Shown piece after piece: positions 57,137-64,000 of a DNA stretch of 64,000 nt; positions within the stretch are counted from its first letter, which is position 1, and each line of letters opens with the position of its first letter. Source of the DNA: Sporomusa malonica. Its GTDB lineage: Bacteria > Bacillota > Negativicutes > Sporomusales > Sporomusaceae. Location: assembly GCF_900176355.1 (NCBI RefSeq), contig NZ_FWXI01000011.1:62001-126000 (forward strand), read 5' to 3'. The notes under the pieces were generated by a model that was not told where the DNA came from, did no database searches, and was given only the letters and a program-made list of their open reading frames with translations. The position numbers were made by a program, and so were the translations under genes.

Positions 57137-57957
57137 ACCGCCTGCCGCTGCCTGATACCATCCGCTTTGCCTACCCGCAAAAAACCAAGCCAGTCAGTGT
57201 AACTGGGGACAAATGTGAACTTAACTGCGCCCATTGCGGCGGACATTATCTAAAACACATGAAACCGCTTGACGCTATAGACGAGGCTGGCACTGATACC
57301 AGTGCCAGCTGGCTGGTCAGCGGCGGCTGTCAGGCTGACGGCGCTGTGCCGGTGGAGGAGCATATTGGCAGACTGGCTGAGCTAAAGCAGGGGCGGCGGT
57401 TTAATATGCATGTCGGTCTGGTTAGCGACACGGTAATTGAGCGACTGGCGGCTGTGGCAGACTGTGTATCCTTTGATTTTCTTGCTGATCAGGACACGAT
57501 TACAGAGGTATTTGGGAACAACCGTACAGTGAATGATTATGTGACTTGCTACCAGTCCCTTAAGCGTAAAGTCAGGGTGATGCCTCATATCTGTATCGGC
57601 CTCAAGGGCGGTGAGATCGGTGGTGAGTACCGGGCGCTGGAACTCTTGCAGGAGCTGGGCACAGAGGCACTGACCTTCATTATCTTTATGCCGACAAAGG
57701 GCACAAGGTTTGCTGACAGGCAGCCGCCAAGCCTTGCGGAGACAGCTCTGCTATTAAGTCGTGCGCGTCTTCAGTTTCCCCATATCCCCTTGCATCTGGG
57801 CTGTATGCGGCCAGGCGGGCGGTACCGGGAGGAGATTGACAAATGGGCTGTCCGCATTGGCTTTGACACCATTGTCAACCCCGCGCCAGCCGCGGTGACG
57901 CTGGCCGAAAAGCTGGGCCTTACACTGACTAGGGGAGAGGAGTGCTGTGTGCTGTGA
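57124..57957 (+). CDS. Radical SAM protein, probable half of a two-protein lipoyl synthase (LipS type)
   Basis: A 277-residue radical SAM enzyme with the cluster motif [16 protein letters not shown] (CxxxCxxC, about residues 28-35) and a second Cys pair at the extreme C-terminus (GEECCVL), which could bind an auxiliary cluster. It is encoded between gcvPB and another radical SAM gene, both overlapping, and next to a lipoyl/octanoyl transferase. This matches the LipS1/LipS2 lipoyl synthase pair first shown biochemically in Thermococcus kodakarensis. Classical LipA has a different Cys pattern and is not seen here. I cannot say which of the two subunits this is. Confidence 0.75.
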   Translation: MERVNRLPLPDTIRFAYPQKTKPVSVTGDKCELNCAHCGGHYLKHMKPLDAIDEAGTDTSASWLVSGGCQADGAVPVEEHIGRLAELKQGRRFNMHVGLVSDTVIERLAAVADCVSFDFLADQDTITEVFGNNRTVNDYVTCYQSLKRKVRVMPHICIGLKGGEIGGEYRALELLQELGTEALTFIIFMPTKGTRFADRQPPSLAETALLLSRARLQFPHIPLHLGCMRPGGRYREEIDKWAVRIGFDTIVNPAPAAVTLAEKLGLTLTRGEECCVL

Positions 57958-58952
57958 GCATTTGGAAACTATCGGCAGGCACTGCTTGCGTGATCGGCAA
58001 GAAAAGCATTAAAGCAGATGTGCTTCCGACTACCGCCTACATCATGTTAGGGCAAAAATGTCAGAATCAGTGCCGATTTTGCGCCCAATCCCGGGACAGC
58101 TCGGCGCGGGCCGACCTGCTATCCCGCGTAACCTGGCCTGAAGTGGCTGAACAAGAGGCGGCTGAGGCCATTGGCCAAGCCTTTCGGTCTGGGCACTTGA
58201 AGCGGGCTTGTCTGCAGGTTGTCAAAGGAAGCCAAAGCTGGCAGACAAGTGTTGCTGCGCTGGCGGCCTTAACCAGGGAAAGCGCGGTGCCTGTATGTGT
58301 ATCAAGTGCCATTGAAACAGTCGGGCAGGCCTGCCAGCTTGTTGACCAGGGGGCAGACCGTATCTGTATTGCCCTGGACGCTGCGACGGCTAAACTATAC
58401 CAAGAAGTAAAAGGCGGTGACTTTGAGAAACGCCGGGAACTCCTGCATCAATGTGCGGCTAAATTGCCAGGGCGCCTTAGTACCCATCTTATCGCTGGTC
58501 TGGGAGAAACCGAAGAAGAGCTAATCACCGCCATAGCCGATTGCCAGGATAAAGGCATCAGCGTAGGGCTATTTGCCTTCACCCCTGTGCGGGGTACAGC
58601 CTGGGCAGACAAGGAGCCGCCTGACATTGGTCAGTACAGGCGGGTGCAAATTGCCCATTTCCTGCTGAAAAAGGGTTACAGCCAGGATATCTTCACCTAT
58701 CAGGCCGGAACACTAACAGGCATCAATCTAGAGGATAACAAACTAAGCTTGCTTTTGGCAGACGGCAAAGCCTTTGAAACCAGCGGTTGTACCGATTGTA
58801 ACCGGCCGTACTATAACGAACGCCCAGGAGGCCTGATGTATAACTATCCCCGTACACTAACCCTGGAAGAAACCAAGCAAGCCATCGCCGAAAGCCAGCT
58901 ATGTCAGGGGGACGGTTCTCTTGACATAGTCTGGAACAGGACTGTGTCATGA
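57954..58952 (+). CDS. Radical SAM protein, probable second half of LipS-type lipoyl synthase
   Basis: A 332-residue radical SAM enzyme with motif GQKCQNQCRFCAQSRDSS, biotin-synthase-like in flavour, and a C-terminal Cys pair in SGCTDCNRPYYNERPGG that may hold the sacrificial auxiliary cluster. GTG at 57954 is chosen because it gives the four-base overlap (GTGA) with the preceding gene and a ribosome site GAGAGGAG. With its neighbour it would insert the two sulfurs into octanoyl-GcvH. The overlap with the transferase gene downstream (ATGA) ties all three together. Biotin synthase is a less likely alternative. Confidence 0.75.
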   Translation: MSIWKLSAGTACVIGKKSIKADVLPTTAYIMLGQKCQNQCRFCAQSRDSSARADLLSRVTWPEVAEQEAAEAIGQAFRSGHLKRACLQVVKGSQSWQTSVAALAALTRESAVPVCVSSAIETVGQACQLVDQGADRICIALDAATAKLYQEVKGGDFEKRRELLHQCAAKLPGRLSTHLIAGLGETEEELITAIADCQDKGISVGLFAFTPVRGTAWADKEPPDIGQYRRVQIAHFLLKKGYSQDIFTYQAGTLTGINLEDNKLSLLLADGKAFETSGCTDCNRPYYNERPGGLMYNYPRTLTLEETKQAIAESQLCQGDGSLDIVWNRTVS

Positions 58953-59773
58953 CGTGGCGGGTTATTAATAGTGGGTTAAACTGTGCCGCAGATAATATGG
59001 CTGTGGATGAAGCCATCCTACACGCCCATGCTGCAGGGACGGCACCGCCTACGCTCCGGTTTTATGGCTGGCAGCCTGCAGCAGTCAGCCTGGGATATTT
59101 TCAAAAGGCTGAGACTGAGGTCGATCTGGCTGAGTGTCAACGTCAGGGGATTGATGTCGTGCGCCGCCTGACCGGCGGCCGGGCTGTGCTTCATGACGCT
59201 GAGCTGACTTACAGCATCGTGGTGCGCGAAGACCACCCTCTCATCCCAGCCACCATCACAGCCTCATACCGCTATCTCAGTCAAGGCCTATTGGCCGGAC
59301 TGAAACAGCTGGGCATTGACGCACACATGACCATGCCCAAGGCGGCTTATGGTCAAACCAAACGCCACCAGGCCTCAGCTGCTTGCTTTGATGCCCCTTC
59401 CCATTATGAGCTTACCGCCCAAGGCCGTAAGCTGGTAGGCAGCGCTCAAGTGCGCAAAAACGGGGTCATTTTGCAGCATGGCTCAATCTTATTGACGTTT
59501 AATCCCCGCTTGATCGCCTCGCTGCTTAACCTGCCAACACCTGAAGCCAAAGACACTGTGGCTGCAATGCTGGCCAGGCGGGCCATTTCAGCCAATGAAG
59601 CGGCAAACAGAGAAATAAGCTGGGCAGAAGCCTGCGAAGCCATGATGAAGGCCTTCGGCCCAGCCTTAGGCATTGACCTTGAACCAGGCAGCCTAAGCAG
59701 CGAGGAACAAGGAGCTGCCCGCGAATTGGCTGCTAGCAAGTACAGCCAACATAGCTGGAATCTACTACGCTGA
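58949..59773 (+). CDS. Lipoyl/octanoyl transferase, LipM-like
   Basis: A 274-residue member of the biotin/lipoate ligase superfamily. The substrate loop is RRLTGGRAVLHDAELTYS, the acyl-binding lysine is in GRKLVGSAQVRKNGVILQHG, and a Cys lies in AACFDAPSHYEL. That Cys context is the one I recall for the catalytic Cys of Bacillus LipM, which moves octanoate from acyl carrier protein to GcvH; LplA/LplJ-type ATP-dependent ligases lack it. Hence octanoyltransferase is favoured over lipoate ligase. It is encoded between the LipS-like genes and lpd. Confidence 0.82.
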   Translation: MTWRVINSGLNCAADNMAVDEAILHAHAAGTAPPTLRFYGWQPAAVSLGYFQKAETEVDLAECQRQGIDVVRRLTGGRAVLHDAELTYSIVVREDHPLIPATITASYRYLSQGLLAGLKQLGIDAHMTMPKAAYGQTKRHQASAACFDAPSHYELTAQGRKLVGSAQVRKNGVILQHGSILLTFNPRLIASLLNLPTPEAKDTVAAMLARRAISANEAANREISWAEACEAMMKAFGPALGIDLEPGSLSSEEQGAARELAASKYSQHSWNLLR

Positions 59774-59815
59774 CTCAGGGAGGGTTCTCCTGAGTTATTC
59801 GGGGAGGTAATAACA

Positions 59816-61219
59816 ATGAACTATGATGTAGCAGTGATTGGCGGTGGGCCTGGAGGCTACGTGGCTGCCATTCGCGCCGCGCAATTGGGCGGGAAGGTAC
59901 TGCTAATAGAAAAAGAAAATATGGGCGGAGTATGCCTGAATCGCGGCTGCATTCCCACCAAGACACTGCTTAAGAGCGCTGAGAAGTGGGAAGAAATCCA
60001 GCGGTGTGCTGAATTTGGTCTAAAAGCTGAGAATATAGGTTTTGACTTTGCCGCTGTTATGGAACGGAAAAACAAGGTGGTTGCCGGGCTGCGAGGCGGT
60101 ATTGAGCAGTTGGTCAAAAGCAATGACATATCAGTACTCCGTGGCGCAGCAGCACTCACTGCCCCCAACCGCCTGGAAGTCACTAGCGAATCAGGCAGAG
60201 AAAGCTTTGCAGCAAATAAAATAATTATTGCCACAGGCTCGGTTCCTAGTTCGATTCCGGTGCCAGGGCGGGAGTTACCGGCGGTCATAACAAGTGATGA
60301 GCTATTAGAGCTGACTCAATTACCCAAAAGCATGCTGATTATTGGTGCTGGGGTAGTAGGGGTTGAGTTTGGTTTTATCATGAAGTCGTTTGGGTGTGAA
60401 GTCACCATTGTTGAGATGCTGCCTACAATTTTGCCCATGGTTGACAGTGACCTGGTCAAACGAATGGGGCTTATCCTACGTAAGCGGGGGATCAAAACCC
60501 TGGCAGGAGCGAGGGTGACAGCCATTGAAGCGGTTCAAGACGGCGTGGTGGTAACTGTCAATACAGGCAAGGACGTGCAGGAGTTTACGGTAGAGAAGGT
60601 ACTAGTGGCAGCAGGCCGCCGCGCAGTCAATGAGGGACTGGGACTGGCAGCGGTAGGTGTTGAGTATGATCGCGCAGGTATAAAAGTCAATGATCGTATG
60701 GAGACCAGTGTGCCTGGTATCTATGCAGTTGGCGATGTCACCGGTCAGAGTATGCTGGCCCATACCGCGTCAACAGCTGGCATAGTAGCTGCTGAAAACG
60801 CTATGGGCATGGACGCGGTGATGCACTATAACGCCATCCCCAGTTGTATTTTTACCACTCCCGAGATCGCCATGGTTGGCTTAACAGAAGAAGAGGCAAC
60901 TGCGCAAAAACTTGAGATTAAGTCCAGTAAATTTAACTTTGCCGCCAACGGCAAAGCGGTATCAATGGGTGAGACTGATGGTCTTGTAAAAATCATTACC
61001 GATGCCGCAAGCGGTCAGGTGCTAGGCATGCACATCCTCGGCCCCCATGCCAGTGACCTCATTATGGAAGGCACACTAGCTATCCGTAACGGCTTAACAG
61101 CCAAGGATATTGCCCATACCATTCATCCTCATCCCACCTTGTCGGAGACTGTTATGGAAAGTGCTCACGGCATTTATGGTGATATGATTCATCAGGTCAA
61201 AATGAAACCCCGCAGATAA
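59816..61219 (+). CDS. lpdA: Dihydrolipoyl dehydrogenase (L protein)
   Basis: Reoxidises the dihydrolipoyl arm of GcvH with NAD+. 467 residues: FAD motif VIGGGPGGYVAAIRAAQLG, redox disulfide GGVCLNRGCIPTKTLL, NAD motif IIGAGVVGVEFGFIMKSFGC and C-terminal catalytic His-Glu in HTIHPHPTLSETVMES. It is the last gene of the glycine operon, 42 bases after the transferase, with GGGGAGG upstream. It is followed by a bidirectional terminator. Confidence 0.96.
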   Translation: MNYDVAVIGGGPGGYVAAIRAAQLGGKVLLIEKENMGGVCLNRGCIPTKTLLKSAEKWEEIQRCAEFGLKAENIGFDFAAVMERKNKVVAGLRGGIEQLVKSNDISVLRGAAALTAPNRLEVTSESGRESFAANKIIIATGSVPSSIPVPGRELPAVITSDELLELTQLPKSMLIIGAGVVGVEFGFIMKSFGCEVTIVEMLPTILPMVDSDLVKRMGLILRKRGIKTLAGARVTAIEAVQDGVVVTVNTGKDVQEFTVEKVLVAAGRRAVNEGLGLAAVGVEYDRAGIKVNDRMETSVPGIYAVGDVTGQSMLAHTASTAGIVAAENAMGMDAVMHYNAIPSCIFTTPEIAMVGLTEEEATAQKLEIKSSKFNFAANGKAVSMGETDGLVKIITDAASGQVLGMHILGPHASDLIMEGTLAIRNGLTAKDIAHTIHPHPTLSETVMESAHGIYGDMIHQVKMKPRR

Positions 61220-61266
61220 AATAAAACGCGCAAAGGAATATTTTCCTCAGCGCGTTTTGTTTTATT
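61217..61266. terminator. Bidirectional terminator after lpdA
   Basis: AAAATAAAACGCGC pairs with GCGCGTTTTGTTTTATTT-type sequence, giving A and T runs on either side. It lies between convergent genes. Confidence 0.85.
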
Positions 61267-61277
61267 TAAATAAGAGA

Positions 61278-61763
61278 TTAGGACTGAAGCGCCTGACGCA
61301 GGACTGACTCAAATTCATGCGACTGTCCTTCAATATAATCTGGCGGGACATCCATAATCAGCATATTGGGAAAGCCTTTAATAAGCTCAGGGAGAAGCAA
61401 CCGAAACAGATGGCCGTTATTTTTGGTGAGTGAACAAGTGGGGCTGCGCCTGATGCCAAGCAGCAGGCGAACGTCACAGCCGACAGCCTGTAAGTGACTC
61501 AGATCTTGTAATACCCGATCAGCTGCCTGGCGGCAGACTGCCTCAAATGCAGGCGTGTTATACTCCTCATAGGTTTGTGGTTTGCGCTTCATGCCGGCGT
61601 GAATGAGCTCCGGGCAGGGGAGTTGGTAAATCCCCAGGCCAGCTTCGGCCAATACGGAGACAAGTTGGTGAAAACTGCCGCCAGACCTTGCCAGCGGTTG
61701 CACAACACTATTTTGATTTAAGACGCAATGGCTGACTATTGCCAGCTTATTTTGTCGCAGCAT
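61278..61763 (-). CDS. TudS/DUF523-related putative desulfidase (CD3072 type)
   Basis: A 161-residue protein with three spaced Cys of the DUF523/TudS type: VSHCVLNQNS, YQLPCPELIHAG and GIRRSPTCSLT, which in TudS hold a [4Fe-4S] cluster that strips sulfur from thiouracil. The length and the ECF partner gene fit the group named after C. difficile CD3072. ATG at 61763 is preferred; an upstream TTG at 61775 is possible. The 5' end overlaps the ECF gene by 17 bases, so the two are co-translated. Substrate unknown. Confidence 0.75.
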   Translation of the reverse strand: MLRQNKLAIVSHCVLNQNSVVQPLARSGGSFHQLVSVLAEAGLGIYQLPCPELIHAGMKRKPQTYEEYNTPAFEAVCRQAADRVLQDLSHLQAVGCDVRLLLGIRRSPTCSLTKNNGHLFRLLLPELIKGFPNMLIMDVPPDYIEGQSHEFESVLRQALQS

Positions 61764-62343
61764 GGTCAGTTCCAAGGGAAGAAATTAAAGGATTGGTCGC
61801 TTTGCGGGTAATGCTTGCTGGGAAGTAACGTACCAATGAGGCTACCAGCAGCGCACAGGCAATTTTGTCAACAAGGTTGCCTGTTATGCGGGGAATAAAA
61901 GCGGCAGTAAAAATCTTTTGTCCACTCTTTAGCAACCAGAGAAAAATTAAATCAGTGCCGCCGCCAGTGAGGCCGCCGTAGACCCAAATAGCGATCGGAG
62001 TGCCAATGAGCGGAGCAACCACAGAGATTAAAAGACCGGTAAAGAGGGCTGTAAGCCAGGTAAAGGTATAACGCTGGGCAATATAACCGACAATGACGCC
62101 AATGGCTAAATTTACAATGGCAAAAGGAATGTTCTTAGGGTTGGTAATCATGCCCTGGATGATATTTGTAAGTAATCCAATTGCGCCGCCCCAAAATGGC
62201 CCGAACATGACTGCGCCCAAAATGGTGCCTAGTGTATCCAAAAATATCAGGGGGATTTTTAAGGTTTGCACAATGGTTCCCAGTACCAGGTTAATGGCAA
62301 TACAGATGCTGCTAAATACCAGGGGAAAGGTTTGCGTTTGCAT
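61747..62343 (-). CDS. Putative ECF transporter S component (CD3073 type)
   Basis: A 198-residue membrane protein with about six spans and the ECF S-component look: LDTLGTILGAVMFGPFWGGA near residue 35, and a short basic N-terminus. It would capture a vitamin-like or small organic ligand and use the shared EcfAAT energising module, which is not encoded here. ATG at 62343 has AGAGGTGAT upstream; a longer version would start at 62376. Overlap with the TudS-like gene suggests that the imported compound carries sulfur. Confidence 0.75.
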   Translation of the reverse strand: MQTQTFPLVFSSICIAINLVLGTIVQTLKIPLIFLDTLGTILGAVMFGPFWGGAIGLLTNIIQGMITNPKNIPFAIVNLAIGVIVGYIAQRYTFTWLTALFTGLLISVVAPLIGTPIAIWVYGGLTGGGTDLIFLWLLKSGQKIFTAAFIPRITGNLVDKIACALLVASLVRYFPASITRKATNPLISSLGTDHAATK

Positions 62344-62658
62344 AATAATCACCTCTAAATAATTTATTGTCCTCATATAATCTGTTAGCCTATTTAAAAA
62401 TAAATAAAATAAATGAAGACTATAAGTATATTCTATAATAAGGTTATTTTTCCTGCATATGGGAATGAAGCCTTGACTATAAATTCCTTGAATTTTCTTA
62501 CCTTTAAGTCCTCAAAAGCATGAAGTGTTGTCAATAACCCCATCCCTTGTAACACTACGGAATAAAGAGAGTTGTTTTTTTGCTCCTTTATACTATAATG
62601 AAACCATTAAAACCTAATAAGAGATTGCGTGCGGGTACAAAAGGTGGAGGTGCTTGAT
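62344..62658. promoter_or_regulatory. Divergent promoter region (ECF / DSD-like)
   Basis: AT-rich. For the plus strand, TTGTTT (62572-62577) and TATAAT (62594-62599) are 16 bases apart. No riboswitch pattern is recognised upstream of the ECF gene. Confidence 0.6.
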
Positions 62659-63780
62659 ATGTTAAGAACAAATCAACTTACTACTCCCAGCTTTCTAGTG
62701 GATTTAGACAAAATGGAATTAAATATCAGGGAAATGGCAGAGCTCTGCAAGACTAACGGTAAAAAACTCTGTCCAATGGTAAAGACACATAAGAGTACTG
62801 GGGTAGCCGCCCTACAAGCGGCTCATGGTGCCGATAACTTTCTGGTAGGCACGCTTGACGAGGCCGAACGGCTGCAGCAGCAGGGTTATCAGGAACTGGT
62901 GCTGGCCTATCCTGTCGCCGCTGCCGAGAATATTGCCAGGGTGATTGACTTGGCAAAAAGAGCTCACGTTATTCTGAGTTTTGATGGTGTTGAAGCTGCC
63001 GCTGAATTTGAAGCCATGCTGCTGCAAGAGCAGATTGCGTTGGAGTATTTGATTATCATCGACTGCGGCTTGCACCGGTTCGGGGTGCAGCCGGATATCG
63101 TCCTTACGCTGGCACAAGACCTAAGCAAGTTCTCGCGTTTGAAGTTTAAGGGAATTGCCACTCATCCGGGGCATGTATACGGCAAGAGTACCGCTGCGGA
63201 AGTTGCGGCTGTAGCTAAAGCAGAGATTGATGCCTTGGAAAAAGCAGCGGACCTGCTGAGTAACGCGGGTTATGCAGTAGAAATAGTTGCTACAGGTAGC
63301 ACTCCTACAGTACCGTTTGCAGCCCGAAGTAAAATGATTACCACGCTTCGGCCTGGGAACTATATTTTCTATGATGCTATCCAAGTGGCATTAGGGGTAG
63401 TTCCTCCTGAGCGGTGTTCTCTGACAGTTTTGGCAACAGTCATTGCCAATCCGGATAAGAACCTTTTTATCATGGATGCGGGCAGTAAGTGTTTGGGTTT
63501 AGATAAAGGCGCTCACAGCGTATCCCTGGTAAATGGTTACGGCATTATAAAAGATCACCCAGAATTAATGGTGGAAAGTTTATCTGAAGAGGTTGGCAAG
63601 ATCAGAGTCAACGGAAATACCGGCATAAAGGTCGGGGATAAGATTGAGATTATTCCCAATCACGCCTGTGCCGCGGCCAATATGACAAGTTTCTTAACAG
63701 GACATCGGAACGGTATTTGCGAAAGGACTATCGCGGTAGATGCGAGAGGTGGATCTAACATGAAGGCTCATTCTCTGTAG
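62659..63780 (+). CDS. PLP enzyme of the DSD1 / D-threonine aldolase family
   Basis: A 373-residue fold-type III PLP enzyme. The PLP lysine is in LCPMVKTHKSTGVAALQ, the barrel continues through DCGLHRFGVQPD, and the C-terminal metal-binding motif is PNHACAAANM (His about 335, Cys about 337), as in eukaryotic-type D-serine dehydratases and D-threonine aldolases. ATG at 62659 follows GGTGGAGGTG by 6 bases; a GTG 30 bases earlier is unlikely. It is divergent from the ECF/TudS pair. The true substrate (D-serine, D-threonine or D-cysteine) cannot be decided here. Confidence 0.82.
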   Translation: MLRTNQLTTPSFLVDLDKMELNIREMAELCKTNGKKLCPMVKTHKSTGVAALQAAHGADNFLVGTLDEAERLQQQGYQELVLAYPVAAAENIARVIDLAKRAHVILSFDGVEAAAEFEAMLLQEQIALEYLIIIDCGLHRFGVQPDIVLTLAQDLSKFSRLKFKGIATHPGHVYGKSTAAEVAAVAKAEIDALEKAADLLSNAGYAVEIVATGSTPTVPFAARSKMITTLRPGNYIFYDAIQVALGVVPPERCSLTVLATVIANPDKNLFIMDAGSKCLGLDKGAHSVSLVNGYGIIKDHPELMVESLSEEVGKIRVNGNTGIKVGDKIEIIPNHACAAANMTSFLTGHRNGICERTIAVDARGGSNMKAHSL

Positions 63781-63853
63781 AAGATCCATTCGTCCGTTTA
63801 CCATGACAATCTCAGGCCAGTCCGGCATAGCTCGTTGTTCGGATGATGATTTA

Positions 63854-63882
63854 GCCGTATTCTTCGGGGTACGGCTTTTTTC
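63854..63882 (+). terminator. Terminator after the DSD-like gene
   Basis: GCCGTA/TACGGC stem with a TTCGGG-containing loop followed by TTTTTTC. Confidence 0.75.
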
Positions 63883-63984
63883 AATTCTCCCGCTATCAAG
63901 ATCACCATAGTTGTGACACGAGATATCTTTGGATTTATTAGGGGATACTATTTTTATTCCACCATTTAGGAAAGGAGTACTGCC

Positions 63985-64000
63985 ATGAATCAATATGTGC
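63985..64000 (+). CDS. Start of a CDS cut by the window edge
   Basis: An ATG 7 bases after AAAGGAG; only the first five codons (MNQYV) are visible. Nothing can be said about function. Confidence 0.5.

Overview
The window is about 64 kb of a Bacillota chromosome, most likely a spore-forming anaerobe of the Negativicutes (Sporomusaceae-like). This assignment is inferred from gene content: T-box leaders, an O2-sensitive glycyl radical enzyme, ferredoxin-type redox proteins, TRAP transport of sugar acids and a CD3072/CD3073-type pair. No rRNA, tRNA or CRISPR array is visible. The window starts inside a phenylacetate-CoA ligase gene and ends 16 bases into a new gene.

Layout. 1-2.7 kb: acyl-CoA ligase plus ACT protein, then a KDG-type sugar kinase. 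2.7-11 kb: one long branched-chain amino acid operon (ilvN-ilvC-leuA-leuC-leuD-leuB-ilvB), preceded by a ykkC-class riboswitch and a leucine T-box in series. 11-16.6 kb: small proteins, a NodIJ-like ABC exporter and tandem DUF445 membrane proteins. 16.6-21.7 kb: PhoH-like ATPase, a Rossmann protein, a GltD-like flavoprotein and an EamA transporter. 21.9-30.5 kb: hexuronate block (uxaB, uxaA, a TRAP transporter, a YesM/YesN-type two-component system). 30.6-37.7 kb: MFS exporter, chemoreceptor, CPBP protease, an odd Asp-rich/Cys-rich protein, an orphan ABC ATPase and cca. 37.7-39.9 kb: serine T-box, serC and a histidine phosphatase. 39.9-45.6 kb: glycyl radical diol/glycerol-dehydratase-like enzyme with its activase, divergent from a PocR-domain sensor kinase and an AraC-type regulator. 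45.6-49.2 kb: a cyclic-di-GMP riboswitch before a 61-residue protein, then a three-gene redox operon. 49.3-52.4 kb: uracil-DNA glycosylase, an HD-GYP-like protein and T-box-controlled serS. 52.4-61.2 kb: tandem glycine riboswitch and the complete glycine cleavage operon with its own lipoylation genes. 61.3-64 kb: TudS-like protein, ECF S component and a D-serine-dehydratase-like enzyme.

How the genes work together. Amino acid metabolism here is controlled largely by RNA. Leucine status (T-box) and probably an alarmone (ykkC class) gate the ilv-leu operon. Uncharged tRNA-Ser gates both serC and serS. Glycine gates gcvT-H-PA-PB. The glycine operon carries two radical SAM proteins that resemble the two-protein LipS1/LipS2 lipoyl synthase, a LipM-like octanoyltransferase and Lpd, so GcvH could be lipoylated entirely by products of its own operon. 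The PocR kinase/regulator beside a glycyl radical dehydratase looks like a self-contained diol-sensing and diol-using module.
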